A stretch of 64,000 bases of DNA. Origin: Breviolum minutum Mf 1.05b.01. Its lineage: Eukaryota; Sar; Dinophyceae; Suessiales; Symbiodiniaceae. Of the stretch, positions 10,601 through 23,829 are shown one piece after another. A model generated the notes under the pieces. It ran no database searches. It saw only the letters and a list, made by a program, of their open reading frames with translations, and was not told the origin of the DNA. Numbering within the stretch: the first letter of the stretch is position 1; each line of letters starts with the position of its first letter. The position numbers were made by a program, and so were the translations under genes. The stretch spans positions 1-64,000 of the forward strand of contig DF241731.1 in NCBI GenBank assembly GCA_000507305.1, written 5' to 3'.

Positions 10601-13600
10601 AGATTGGGCTGCCAAATGGCGTGCTGAGGCATTAAAGTTGCACACCAAAAAGTCATCCTACAACAACTGAACAGGCATGAGGTTCTTGCATTGCAAAACT
10701 TCAAAACGGATCACAAATTTGTTCAAGGCTTCAGGAAGTGGAATTTGCAATGCAATCCTCTGTGACTCAAAACGCTGTGCATCGAATCGGATTGAGTCGA
10801 GTGGTGGAACCTCTGAGGATCCATTTAAATTGCAAAATTGCAAGGACATCTTGAGTGTGTGCAAATTCAAGGAACAGTATAGAAAAGTGAGAACTTATAA
10901 TTTACATTCAAGTCTGATCATACAGTGTGAAGCAACTACTTAATCTCCTTGCACAACTTGACTTTGCACAACACTGCAAGCTTCCCACAAATCACCAGAT
11001 CGCAAGCTTTACTTGCAGCTCTCGCCGATGACAAGTGACATAGGACCTGCCTCACGGACAGCTGTACCAGCCTTGCAGCGAGAGCATCTGAGATGTCTGC
11101 ATTTCACTCAAATCAACTTTTCAACTACTCGGAAGTCCAGTGACTTGGGCAATGTAATAAACACAAAATAGAGGCAGCGACATCGCATGTATAAATGACG
11201 ACGCTTTTTGATGTAGCCGCATCCCATCCCAAAACTTCCCAAAATGCAAGGCGCACCTTGTCACATGCCTTCAACAAGGCGGCCCGCAGATTCGCAGTTG
11301 CCTTCAACGGGTTGATTGAGAAAAACTATGAGAAAGTAACAAAACTTTAAACATAATATGCCATGCAAATAAATTTTCATACAGTGGATGATAGAAAGGA
11401 CATGAATAAAAGGATGAAGAAGGTAAGAAGGAATAACATGGAATAACTCCGTAGCAGTTTGTCAGGGAAATTGTGTCGACCGTATGCTGGCAGCAAATCT
11501 CCGTGTACCCCACCTCGTAAAGGAGCTCCTCGTCATCTCGTTGAAAGCATGCAGGGTCCGACTTGAGCCGGTGGTGCAACCTCCATTGAAAGATGCTCAG
11601 ATCATGCACATGTGCAAGTCACACATTTACACGCATTCACTCCCTGCCTAAACAAGTCCACTCCTCGCCCTTCACCTTTCACAGCTTTCACAGCTCTTCA
11701 CAAGATACCCATGTACCAATGGCTCACAAAACACGCGCCTGGACAGACATTTCCTGAATTCACCCTGATTTGCAGGTGCAGCGTGCTATATTGCGGCCGA
11801 ACCTTGCAAGTTCAAACAAACTTGCGCTTGCAATGCAAACGAGAAGTCAGGGAAAACATCTGAGAAAATGGCTGGATAGTGAAAACCAGCTGAAACATGG
11901 GCACTCGGGAGGGACTTGCCAAACCTGCCACAACAGGACAGAAACGCATGAAACTCATGCAAAGACGTGCTTGAGATGGATTCATATGCGCATACTCTCC
12001 ATGTCATGGACTCTTCCACTTTCCACTGGGCCAGCAGCATTCGTTCCAGGTACTTCTTGATCCCTGTGGTGAGGGCATCGAGTAACCTGCAAGCAGGTAG
12101 CACAAACGACACGAATTGTGGTTGCTCATCACATCCAACATCCTAATCCAAGCTTTGGAGCTGCATCATGACCATGCCGATAAAACAATACATTGATTTA
12201 ACTGTAACTTTTGTTGTTTCCACCTTTGTTTTCCATTTTGTTCTGGTCTTTGTTCCACTTTTTGTGCTGTTGTCCGTTCCTGCTTCTCTTTTTTGCTCCC
12301 TTTTTTCTTCGTTCGTTCTTCCCTTCTTCGCTGCTTTCCTGCTTCCTGTCGTTGTCCAACCCAAGAGCCGGTAGCTCCTTCTAAACTGAACACAAACATA
12401 ATTTCCTATTGTTTTCTTCTTTATTTTCTTTCTTGATTTTTCTCTCTGTCCATCTCTGTCCCACCTTCATGTTTTGCTATTCTGATTTTGCTTCTTACAT
12501 CTTCACTCTTGCTATCGTTTGAGTTCAAGCCCAAATAAGGGAGATTCCTTAGCTTGCTCTGACATCTCAAACCTCGTCTTTACACTACACACCTCACCTC
12601 ACAGTGAGTACCTTTGGTTTGGGGAAGATCAGACGTGGGTCATTGAGTCATTGCCTACAGATATGCAAGAGGTTGTCGTGCCAGAGTTTTTCAACACTTG
12701 ATGGGGTTATAAAAGAAGCAATTTCCCCTGTGTTTGGTGTCCGTCCTCAATGTTGAAGGATTGAAGAAATGCACTATCACTGAATCACTGGTCAGCTGCA
12801 TAGAAACTGTTTTGGACATCAGTACATTCAATATCCAGCTGTCTTGTCTTAACAAGGTAACAAGGTGTTGCTATCCTAAGAATTTGGGAATCTGACTTCA
12901 CACCCTCAGAGTTTGCCACTGCCTGATGTGAGCCACACCGGACAGATCCCGGCAGGTGTGCAAGTAGTCAGGCTGCCTCGCGTTTTCCAAAACTCAAATT
13001 GTATCTATTAAAACAACACATGCGAAGGAATGTTGCGGATGCTAGGGCTGCTAAGGCTGCTAGGGCCATGGCTTAACAACCTGAGAGTATCCAAAATCTC
13101 CAGGGGCACCAACCTTATTGGCTTGCCATGAGTTACGCATAGGAATTCAGCTGCAAAGAATTGGAGAGTGCAATGTCACCATACATGTCGGCATGCAGTA
13201 GCTAAGACGGAGGCTCCAGATTCCAAGTCGCCTTGCCATGGTATCAGACATAGGCACACACACATTGACTTGTCACAGACCCAATTGCTGGCAAACAGCC
13301 AAGATGACATTCCCAGAGTTAAAACACATGTATATTGTATGTGTGGAAGATGCAAATGTACAAGACAGGCTTTCAAACCAAGACTAGCAACATGGTCCTT
13401 TCCTGCATGAAACATGCATGCTTGACCATACCTGAAGTGTTTTGTGTGGCTTGCATCAGCATCAACAAAAGGAACAAAGACAAATTCAGGAATCCTTGCA
13501 AGGCTGCAAAGGAATGAAAGACAGGAACCTTTCTCATTGTTTCACCAGCTTCCACAAAGCGCAATGGAGGCTTCTAATACATGGTAGGTATGCGGTATGC

Positions 13601-15259
13601 ATTTTAGCGTATGTATGTGTTTATGTATGTATATGGGTACGTACATGGATGCATGCATGCCCGCTTGACTTCCGGCCTGAAAAAGTTTTTGTACTACTGA
13701 GAAATGATCAAGGATGCAAAACTTCAGATGGGTGACATTTCAAACTCTTGTTCTCAGAGTATTGCCGAGTAATTTTGGTGGGGCAAAAGGCATGTACATA
13801 GCTTGCCTTGCCCGCAGACTAATCCTGAGATGTGGTAGCAGCTGGTAGCAGTCAAAAGGTGGGAGAAGGTACACCCCATTTGTTCACAAAGCTGGCAAGT
13901 TGTTCATCTTGTCTGCCATTTGCTACTTTGCGGCCCGCTCAAGGCCATGTTGCTGGAACTTTGTCAGCTGTGAACATGTTGCGACTGAATCATACCTGCT
14001 CGAGTTCCAAAGAAGTAAAATTCATAAGTAATATGATATTGCAGAATATGAATATGTATAATAAATCATCTAGTATCATTCAATATCATTGTTCAGTCAT
14101 ATAATATACAATCTAGTCTGCTGCTCACCAATTGACATGAACATGTGCGTAGAAGATCGTAGAAGATTGATCGAGAAATCGACCAGGTCTAGCAAAAGCA
14201 CTAAGTATTTTGGCAACAGCAGAGGCGCAAAAGCAATGTATGGCCCCCACCAGCCAATGGAGACAGATTATGTTCAACCTCTCCAGGTCTCCCATAAGGT
14301 CCTGCTATCCCATCTTGAACCCGCTCTTGTTTTCTGCAAAGATTCTATGCTGACGAATTTTCCGATTGATACAAACCTTGCAGTAAAAGTGTGATGCAGA
14401 CTGCCAGATGGGAGACTTTGTGGTGTAAGTATTTTTTTGGGCAGTCTAGACTTCAGATGTTTGATGTTTGGTGTGTCACGTTTCAGTGGATGAAGATTGT
14501 AGAAGATCCCCCGCCGACTTGAATCCAAAGTGGCCTGGAGTGCTTGAAGCGTCGCCTTATGTCTTTCAAATCGGCACAAACATCTGCTTGGACTCTGCAA
14601 TCAACTGACAGATCCTGCGACTCAACAAATGGAAAGTATAGAAGTCTGTAAGTTCTACGCGAGAAGTATTGAGAGGCTGAAACACTTGAACGTATCAGAA
14701 TAAATCAAAGATTTCCAAAACGGCATGCTTGAATTCCACACTTTACTTCATGCCCTGAGTCCAAAATGCGCTAAGCCCGGGTCTGCCTGAAGTTGCTTGT
14801 CCAGTCCTGTGTAAAAGTGCTGGCAGAATCGAGATGCCGAATGCCGAACGTCGAAGGTAGGGAAAGAATTTTGAACTTTGCCCCCCGGCCATGACTTCAG
14901 CAAAGGACCTGGAAACGAGTCGGACAGCGTGATGATAGGGCCAATGTATGCCAATGTGCATTCTAAGAATTGCTGAGACTAGATATGATTGAATGGAGGC
15001 CTTTGGAAACAAAAATGATGCCAAAGCAATTACAGCAGGAGAGGGGAATCGGGAATTACAGCAGAAAGCAACAAATTGACAGGGTCAGCTGTCCAGAACA
15101 GGAAGCTCAAACGCGGATGAATTCTTCTCACTTTTCGATTCTCCGACTTGCCATTGACGATCTTTTAACTGTCTTAGAGTCTTAGAGTCTTCCCGAGTCT
15201 TCCCTCTTCCTAAGGCATTGACACAACTCAGGATGAATCCACCAAGCCACAAACCTTGC

Positions 15260-15314
15260 CTGCAAGAGGTCACAGCGAAGATGAAAACAGGTTCTGCTGT
15301 CCGCTCTACAAGCA
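15260..15314 (-). CDS. candidate internal exon, unknown gene
   Basis: The 55 bp between a CAG acceptor (just above 15314) and a CAG|GCAAGG donor (just below 15260) reads as a clean coding segment, LVERTAEPVFIFAVTSC, on the minus strand. The GC donor matches the intron type seen in the well-supported gene at 42.8-45.1 kb. The protein family is not recognised. It may belong to a minus-strand gene whose other exons lie at 15.6 and 16.6 kb. Confidence 0.25.
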
Positions 15315-16627
15315 CTGACATGTCGTGAGTCTTGAGGAAACGCGCCCAAGAAATCCAAGAAAGTAAGAAAGTTAGAGCACAAGCAAAAGCGAATCATTCG
15401 CAAGATGCTTCGTCAATTTGGCCTTGCGCTCAGCATTGAAAGCAGCCTGGTGACAGCCAGTTAAGTCCAACAGCATGGAAGAATGAGAATCATCTCTTGT
15501 CTACTTAGTCTACTTGCATTGCAGACTGCCTCTGGCGTCCAGTGATATTTTGGGTTCGGCATCAAGAAAAAAGCACCGTGCTCTGTCTCTACCTGGCAAT
15601 CGAAGCGATGACTTGCTCCAAAGATGATCATGTTTGAGTTGCTTAGCCGCTAAGCCACACACATCTGCCTTAAGCTGTATTCGCCGGATACTTTTGGCAG
15701 CAGGCCAGCACTGTACTTGAAATTGACAGGGTAGGACATTCTCATTTGCCACGAAAGTAAGCAGTTGGTGTTTTTGGAAGTGTGAGCAACGTGGCTTCCA
15801 AGAACCCAAGTAGATTCGGTCGAAAAAAAGTTGTTGAGGGACTCAGGCAAAAACGAGAAAACAAAATGTTTTTGATAGCAAAAAACGGAGATTCAAAACG
15901 TTCAAAAAGAATGAAAAAATGTTTGATTCCTGCAAACAACAGGAAAAATCTCAAGAAGTCGTTCTTGCTGGGTGCATTTGGGATCATTTGGGGACCCGTA
16001 CAAGCTCAGCACAACGCAGTAGAACTGCGCGCCGTGCATAACCAGAGGATCCGGAGGCAAGGCCTAAAACCTCAGCAGTGCAAAAAGTCTTTGAACTTCA
16101 GGTCATTTCAAGTCAATGTCATTGCTGTGTCAACTGAAGCAACTTTCAGGCTGCCTGCTGTACAAAGCAATTGAAGTGTATCAGCATGTGAGGAGTGACC
16201 ACCACGAGCAGGAAGAATCTGAGGAAGTGACTATATTTGACACCGGTTGGGACTCGTAGTAGGGGCGCAGCGTGTTGCGGTGAAAACCCGGTTTCTGCCG
16301 TATGGCAAAGGCCTGCTCAGCGTGACTGCTCAGGCTCAGCTGAGCTCAGACTCGCTGTTTTCGGTCCGTCGGTGGACTCAACGGCGCCTCCGATGGAGCT
16401 GATGTCATTCGACTCACAAGTGCCTTCCAAGTCGTGCAAGTTGTCGTGGATGGAAACTTCAAACACTTGCAACAAAAAACCACTGCCTTTACATCCTAAG
16501 CCTCACCTATATCTACTTGGAACCCTAAGCCTTAGCAAATCCTAGCTTGCTTCCTGCAAAGCTTTCATCAACCTTACTTGAAGTACTTCATCACTATGTT
16601 TGTCACTTAGCAAAGACAAGTTTCTAC

Positions 16628-16702
16628 CTCCATTGGTGGCGGTGCATCTGGTGCATCTTGTTCAGGGTCAGAGGATCCCTCGGACGAACATCCAATTCCC
16701 TC
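16628..16702 (-). CDS. candidate internal exon, acidic Pro-rich segment
   Basis: Seventy-five bases with a polypyrimidine-preceded acceptor (CTTCTGCCACAG) and a GAG|GTAGAA donor encode an acidic, proline-rich stretch on the minus strand that includes SSEGSSDPEQDAPDAPPPME. The composition suggests a disordered linker of a nuclear or signalling protein, but no domain is visible. A further open segment follows at about 16310-16460, where two frames are equally plausible. Confidence 0.3.
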
Positions 16703-19700
16703 CTGTGGCAGAAGTTTTTCGCCATGAAATTTCAAAACGCAAAGTGACTGATGTCCCTGATGTCCTGATGCTGTCCACCAAAGGGAGCTTCCTTCGGCCC
16801 AAGAATAGGACGTGACATGTCCTTGGAGGCAGCATAAGACTTATAAGACATTAAAAGGAAAAAACATGCAGGGCAACAGGCTGATCTATTGCTTACTCAA
16901 CTACAAGGCATCCCTTGTGCTCAACCGAGCACCGGACCGGCACATCCCAGAATGTTGCAGAAACAGAAGGAGACTGGGAGCGCCAATTGAGCTGTACACA
17001 AATAACATCAGACTTCCATTATCACAACCTCACTATGTTGGCGTGTGGACATCAAGTCGGTGTGTATCCCCATCCTTGTAGTGAACCGGCGTCATTACCA
17101 CCCAGATGTTGCCAATTGTCATCGTGTCCTTTTGGTTGAATCATCAAACTCTTGAGATGCTGGTCTTCTGATCACACCCAAAACACAAACACAAAATTGT
17201 CGTGGAGCTCTTTTGTAGAAAAGTCATCATGGATTTGAAATTTGTCGCATTAGTATCATTAGCAAGTTCATCATTCAGTTCCCACGAATACTGCATGCGA
17301 AAAATGCTGGGTAGCCATTTGTTTTGATGTCTTCATTTTATGTAAATACATGTATATATATATATATAAATGTATCATACACAGCATGTATTTTAAAAAC
17401 ATAAAGAGGTTACGTATGACGAGCATTGATCATTGCGTCACCTTGAAAAATGTGCTTGTGGTGGGATTGTTCTACCAGAAAAGCTTCAAGCTGGCCACAC
17501 AATCATGCGCAAACCACTAAACCTGAAGGGCCTTTGAGCTACGCCTGAAACATGACCAAAACAACATTGCTTTGTAGTGGCCTTCGAAAAGATCCTGCTG
17601 CAAAGAAATTCGAAATCACTTTTACAAGTTCTTGCTCACAGGGGCCGAGCAATTGAACACAGGAACCCCATTCGAGGCTGGTTTGTGCCTAAGGTATCCC
17701 AAGGTAGCCTCTAGACTGAAGATGAAAGTCCCAATTTTACTTGCAAATGATGTAGGCCTAACAATCCCTCCTTTGACTTGACATAAACACAAAGCTTCAT
17801 GATAGTCAGCAACTCCTTGCCATCTTTGGCACAGATGGATCGCGTCTTGGCACACTTTGACTCAGGCCTTTCCAGCGAACTTGTTCTTCTAGCATCTTGC
17901 AATTTTGCAATCCATCCTTCCACGCCACTATTGCTCAAGAATAATATGCGAATGCCTGAAACAAATACTTGTGCAAACCTGTTGCTGATACACTGATACA
18001 GCTTTTCAGTCTCTGCGAACAAATCAATGCTACCTACCAATTTATCTTTCATTTACTGCTCTTGATCATCCAACGTGCCCTCGCTTTCTTGACAGTCCAT
18101 GCTTTTGAGTATTGGAAGTATGTCATGTTGTCAAGGAATCATCGTGGCTTCGCTAAATGATGATGCTGCTAAGAAAGAGATCGGGGACTCTATACAGTAA
18201 TTAAATGCTACGGGCTCTAGGGAGGCTCTTTTCACATTGCAAAAAGGTCAAGTTTTCGTGAATACAGGAATGCAAAAGGCAGCCATGCTATGAGCGAAGT
18301 CAATTGTGCATTGCGTAAGTGTCCCTGCAGGGGCAAGCTGTACAGATTCAACAACACTGCCACATCAAAACAGAAGTCAATATGTAGTACTATCAACTTC
18401 AGGATTGATCATGTTCATCTATTGCTAAACCTCCAATGCAAAACTGTGTTTCTTGACACACCTCAAGGAATGCTGATTCTCCTCGTGAATTTTATGAATC
18501 TATGATGCTGCATGATGCTCTACCTCTACCCGATCTCTGGGCGCTCCCCAGCTTTGCCTGAGATTTCCACCATGATGAGGTGCAGGAAGATTTCCTATGG
18601 AGTGACAAGGTGAACGGAAAATAGTCGTGGTATGACAGAGGGCACTGTCAAACGTGACTCGAAAGCACCAAGAAAGCAAAGGACAAAACATGTCATACAC
18701 TGGTTGAAGTATAGCTTCAGTGACAAGAATTAAAGTTTTGCCCTTCCCTTCATCTCTTCATCTCTTCATCTCTTCCAATTGAGATAAGTCTGTAGAATTT
18801 GTGGACATAGTTTAATGACATGTAATTATTATATTTATCGATATATATATATATATATATATATTGGCACTTGGATTCTGCACATGCCAATACAATAGCA
18901 TGGCATTTTACCCCACTGAGTAACACTACCCATCACACATCAAGTCACACGGTACATACGATTTCAGCGTGTGGTCAAAATCATGCAAGGCAAGCCAATC
19001 ATGACACGCACAAATCACAAACCATGTGACACCCATGTGGCGTATGATACATTTCTGCACGAATGCAGCTATGAGATGCTATAACTGCTATAACTTGAAC
19101 CAGGTACCTGAGATATATTCTGCCAAATACTAGTCCTGTCCAGGAAAGAAACTAGCATGCACAGTGCAGAGTTGCCTGCAGCTCCCTAAACTCGTCCAAC
19201 CTTTTTGCAAGGCGCGTACTAATAGCAGGATGCCATGCTTTTCTTAGTCTGGAGTGTCAATGTTTTGCTTTTATCTGCTATTTCTATCCTCTGTTGCTTC
19301 TTGACCTGCTCATCTCTAAGATGTTTTACATGTGCACTTGATACCTTGCAATCGAGACCGCACATGCACTATATGTAACTCAATTTCAATGCACCCCGTT
19401 GCATTATAGGATTCACTGCTAGGTTTTTTGGACATGTCAAATGCAGTGTCTTTTGCATCATGGAGTAGGTAAGTGGTGTACCTTGCAGTCTTTTGCAGGC
19501 TTGGTATACAAACCCAAAACTTTATCCAGACAAAAAAAAGCACAAACATAAAGACTGGCACCTTAACTCACAAGATTACTGGCGGGCCTTTGAAAGTGAT
19601 CGGCACAACTCTCATTGCCCGGTGAAACAATCGATGCTCCCACCAATGACCTTGAATGAGCAACTTACTCTTCTGCTTCGAAAGTCTATAAAGATTATAA

Positions 19701-20280
19701 AGCTCAGGATCCCCTCAGGCCAAATGCCTCTAAAACGTGCGATGTTGGAGCTTTTGGAGCTTGGACCTGATGGCCCTGAGTGTTGTGAAAGTCTGCGGCA
19801 AGGGCCGGTTGTGTGTGTGATCAAGTGTCTTTTCGTGTATCAGCGCACTTTGAGCCAAATGAAGCACAGGTTCATGCGCATGCACATGGGCCACATGCCA
19901 ACTTCTGGACATTTACGAAGGTCAAGTATATGCGTCAACTCTCTGGGTCATGCAAACGTTCAACCCAAGACTATCCTAAGCCATTTTCTGACAGTTTTAG
20001 GGGTTGTAGTTTGAAGATATCAGTGGTAATGCCAAATGGTTTTGGAAATGACCTGTGCACTCCATTTGACCTAGCCTCGCAGCACTTCAAATGTCAGGTG
20101 GCCAGGTCATTGTGACATCTCAGCATGATTGTTTGCGTGGCCCGCACAGGCTGACCATACAAAAACTTCAGTCTCTATGAACAGTTCTGACCCGGTTCGG
20201 CCAGAATGAGCTTAGAGGCTCAAGAGGCTCAATGCTCAAGGATTGAAGGAAAGGACAGCCAAGGCCAGAGCTGTCAGCAA
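16703..20280. other. no supportable gene
   Basis: AT-rich DNA with (AT)n tracts near 17350 and 18840. A minus-strand open frame at 17711-18052 (113 codons) has mixed composition and no recognisable motif. I see nothing else to report. Confidence 0.4.
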
Positions 20281-20530
20281 TCATACTTCTGCTACCGGCA
20301 CATGTCTCGTTTGACCCATGCCTTGCCCTTGAGTGTATGCAGCGCCACCTGTTGTGCTCCCTCCATGAGCATGGACAAAGTTCTGTACCTGTTGGGCATA
20401 GAATGGCTGCAGCTGCGCAAACTCCGCAAAGATTGCCTCTGCCTCAGAAGGATTGGGCTGCCTCCCTGCCAGTCGAGAAGCCAGGTATGCTTGCCACTGC
20501 TGCAAAGCCAGCTTCAGCTCTTCTGGCAAC
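20281..20530 (-). CDS. probable C-terminal exon of an unidentified gene
   Basis: The exon follows a TAG acceptor and encodes LPEELKLALQQWQAYLASRL, then an alanine-rich helical stretch (EAEAIFAEFAQLQPFYAQQV) and a Gly/Gln-rich tail, ending in TGA at 20281. It joins in phase to the exon at 20950-21127: the AG left over from that exon plus the first G here completes an Arg codon. The helical Gln/Ala/Leu composition suggests an interaction or coiled segment. The family is not recognised. The tail after the Gly-Gln-rich part may be intron read-through if a donor lies before the stop. Confidence 0.5.
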
Positions 20531-20949
20531 CTACCGGAATTTCGCCATCACAGAATCACACACTTTCGAAAAAAGAAAAGAAAAACAGCGGCCAGGATGA
20601 TGACTCGATGTGATTGCGTTTTGCTTTGAAACGCTTTGTCATATTCAGAGACTACTCAATGCGAGACTGGCAGGCAAAAATTGAACGGCGGATGAATGCA
20701 AACTGAAAGGTCAGGGTAGGTGATATGAAAGCATCCCTTTGTGCTGGGGTCAAGGGGGGTCAAGGGGCAGTCAGGCGTTCTTACCAAGCCAAATGCAGAA
20801 CTCGTAAGCCTGTCTTGGTTTTGAGGGCAAAACACGCGGTTTCGAGAACAACATATTGAACGATGCGACAATGAAACAACACTGACAGACCACAGATGGA
20901 TGGAGATATGAAAAATGACTCATGTGTGAAATTTGCTTGAATTCTGTGC

Positions 20950-21127
20950 CTGTCCATCTGCTTCTCGCAGCGCTTCTGTCGAATCTTGTCGACTGCCCAG
21001 CTTCCCACACCATAGCCAACTCCGGCTCCAATACCAACAAGTCCGAGGGTGCTAAGGGATATGGCACTCAATGTGAAGTAGACAGCTGCGCCAACGCCAA
21101 CCTTTCCATCATGAAAAAAGGTGAAGA
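20950..21127 (-). CDS. exon with glycine-rich membrane segment, unidentified gene
   Basis: The 178 bp exon has a GTCAG acceptor and an ACAG|GCACAG (GC) donor. It encodes a hydrophobic, glycine-zipper-like region: VGVGAAVYFTLSAISLSTLG followed by LVGIGAGVGYGVGSWAVDKI, then a basic stretch (RQKRCEKQMD). This looks like one or two membrane-spanning helices followed by a charged cytosolic segment. It joins in phase to the exon at 20281-20530. No family name can be given with confidence. Confidence 0.55.
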
Positions 21128-21899
21128 CTGACAAGTCTTGCAACATGTGTCACACTACCCAACATCTTACAATTCTTGGTGGCGGCAAGTCAAATGAAAT
21201 CGGTGTTGTTCAAACACGAACTAACTTGGAAGACATTGTAAGATTCGACACGGCTCTAAAAATCGCACTTTGATCTTGGACGAGTGACAGCAGGCAAAAG
21301 CCCTTCTGAGCGAAGTCCGGAGCCTTTTTCTTGCGGCATAAGTTCAGAGTTCACACAGCTCAGACGTCTTAAACTCGAGGAAAAAATAGCTGCAGAACAG
21401 TTCAATATTCCCAACTGAGCCTCAACGCAGAAAATTCAGTTTCAAATCTCCCTGCACTGACACTCTTTGGCTCCGCGGAATTCCGAGTCATTCGCATTCC
21501 GCAAGTTTCGAGTGAAGGGAAGCGGCAGAAGGGGCACGTGTTGTGCCTTACTTCTGATACACCTGGAGCTACAAAGCATAGTGCAAGATGAAGTATATAT
21601 CCATTTATATCCATGAGTATATCCAGTATATCCAAGATTCCAAAAAGTATCCTTGCTGCTTGATGTTCAGTTCAAAACTAGGAAGCAGGCTCGCTTCACT
21701 GCCACATTAATCAGCAGTGTCTTGTCCTCAGCAAGGACTACAAACCCGGACAAGCACAGAAACCATGGTTGTGCGAGTGAAGAACTTGAGTGCAGATGGC
21801 AGGAAGAATGAACTGCATCACATTTACTGATCAAAAAACAGTAGCCAATATTCATGTACATTCATGTACAATAGCGTATTTGGATTCGTGATCGTCCCG

Positions 21900-21913
21900 A
21901 TCATGGTGAGCAC

Positions 21914-21969
<56 letters not shown>

Positions 21970-21975
21970 CGACGA
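21900..21975. repeat. (GAT)n / (ATG)n trinucleotide array
   Basis: About 17 consecutive GAT units followed by GAC units. The poly-Met and poly-His frames across it are repeat artefacts. Confidence 0.95.
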
Positions 21976-22947
21976 CGATGCCACCAGTACGGGCTTTTTA
22001 TGTGGTAAATACAAAAACCGTAATGACAGCACAATGCCGGATGTCTATCTGTCTCTCTTTGAGCCTGGCGACCATTAGGCCACCTTTGTTGTCCATGACA
22101 AAGTCAAGGGCCCTGTTTCCTAGGTCAAAAGTCACAAGAAGCGCAACAACCTCCAGAGATGCGCTCCCATGGCTTCTGACAACATGAGATTGAGCAACTT
22201 AGATGCATAGTGACGAAATCTTAAGTGCAGTATGAAGTCCCATAAGACTTTTTCATCTGTATACAAATCATTGCGTGTACATGTACCTTGATCCATGCTG
22301 TAATAGTATGATATGATGCCCTGAACCCAAGAATGCAACGTTGATGGTACCTGTGTTGTAGCATTGATTCCATGAAGCAACACTGGGCAAAGGCAACAAC
22401 ACCTCCCTGCACCCAGCGATTACAAATTCCTACCTTTGCAGGGGTTCTTCATCTCCTTTGCTGTTGCAAGAGTTCAAAAGCTGCACCCTGGTGCTATGAG
22501 ACCCAAACCACCTGCAGTCGTTGGACGAGGACCCAGTCTTTTCTCCTGGAGCAAAGAGCGAATTCTCGCTGCTCGTGTCAAGGGATGTCAAGGCAAGTTT
22601 GACAGATTCCGCCAAGACAAGCTTGGATACTTATACTTTGGCTCTGCAGCTTTGATTCATAAACTTATGTTTGCAAAGAAAACTAGATGCTTATATACTT
22701 AATATACTCACGATTGTTGCATTTCCATGGCTCAAAATCTCAGTGCAATTCGGATTGACATTGAAACCCAGCTCATCCTCATCATAGCTCAGTTCTACCT
22801 AAAGTCTGTTGGAAATGCAACGAACCAAGGTGACTCGTAATTCTGGCAAGAAGGACTCGGTGGATCAGGTGCCGCACGGGAACGTATAGCTGACGTATGC
22901 CACCTTCTCGCATCCCTCTAACACCCTGACAATTTTGAAGGACTGAC

Positions 22948-23046
22948 CAAGGACTGAGATGTGCAGTCCCAAGACTCCCCAGGACTGGAACACACTGGAA
23001 TGTCCGAGGCCTCATCAATCGCCTTGATGACAGTTCCATCGCCAAC
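22948..23046 (-). CDS. candidate exon, same unidentified gene
   Basis: Ninety-nine bases between a TTCAAG acceptor and a TTG|GTCAGT donor encode VGDGTVIKAIDEASDIP followed by a Cys/Ser-rich segment. Codon content and boundaries look exonic. It lies on the same strand and between other exons of the 20.3-23.8 kb gene, but its connection to neighbours was not proven by phase. Another likely exon lies around 22517-22615 (SVKLALTSLDTSSENSLFA, GT donor). Confidence 0.35.
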
Positions 23047-23509
23047 CTTGAATAAACAGAATAAACCACCTAACAGCACCCCACCAAGATAGACTTAGAG
23101 CATGTCTGAACCACAACAGTTGCACAGTTTTGCTGGTTGACTCTGGGGTCTGCACTTGAAATCTCACAGGATTTGGCTCAACTCCAGCCAGCTGAGCAGA
23201 AATTGCAGCACAATCTATTTGCCCACAATCTAATTGCACAATTATTGTCCGAGAAAGAATTACAGCAAAAAGATTGAAAAAGACATGCAGTTTGCAAATT
23301 TGGCCAGCCTTTTGCAATGTTTGCGTCTCAAATGGTCGACCAAAGTAGTTTATGGTGTAACCTGGCAGAGACGAGTTGATAAGAATCTAAAGTGAAAGAC
23401 AGATTCAAATGACAGTGTTGAGTATTTTCCGAAATTTTCTGCGGTAGCTTTCAGAAATGGCCTTCCCACGTAAAGACTACGAAGTCTCCAACTTTTGCTT
23501 CTGATGTAC

Positions 23510-23631
23510 CGTTTCTGGCAACAGGTTCCAAAAGCATCGGCACAACAAAAAGCAGAGGAGAAATGTGCTTCGAGACTGCTTGGCCCTCTCGACGACCACC
23601 CACTGTCCCGCACTACTGTCTTCATCTGCAC
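23510..23631 (-). CDS. candidate exon, unidentified gene
   Basis: It begins after a GGAAG acceptor with two bases that complete a Gly codon with the single base left by the exon at 23696-23829, so the phases agree. It encodes ADEDSSAGQWVVVERAKQSR, then a Cys/Leu/Phe-rich hydrophobic stretch ending at a possible ACG|GTACAT donor. The lower boundary is uncertain and the hydrophobic end may belong to the intron. Confidence 0.4.
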
Positions 23632-23695
23632 CTTCCAGGGTTGACATCTTTCACCTCAGCCCACGGAAAGGCAGCGAATTCCTAGACACTTTCAC

Positions 23696-23829
23696 CTTGT
23701 CTCAGGGAAAAGACGCCACTTGACAGAACGTGCTCCAGAGATTTGATGCCAGAGCTGCCCACTTGCAGGCCATTTGGCAAGGCAGTAAATCCGGGCACCC
23801 TGCCACCAAAGAAGTATTGCACGAGTTTC
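23696..23829 (-). CDS. exon of unidentified gene, VPGFTALPNG segment
   Basis: The 134 bp exon has a GATGCAG acceptor and a CAAG|GTGAAA donor. It encodes KLVQYFFGGRVPGFTALPNG, then LQVGSSGIKSLEHVLSSG and VFSLRQ. The residue mix is typical of a folded protein, and the other two frames are poorer. It is the highest-coordinate exon of the 20.3-23.8 kb gene that I can support; a further acidic segment near 23890-23945 (ELMQGLGQEENEAERN) may be upstream. The function is unknown. Confidence 0.45.

Larger units (their letters stand above)
5131..15259. other. long stretch without a supportable gene
   Basis: About 10 kb of AT-rich DNA holds many short open frames on both strands. None has a recognised domain, and the longest are under 160 codons. 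It contains several microsatellites, listed separately where clear. It could be intergenic DNA or large introns of the minus-strand exon-like pieces further right. The 138-codon minus frame at 7116-7532 and the 158-codon plus frame at 9477-9953 were inspected and not recognised. Confidence 0.4.
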
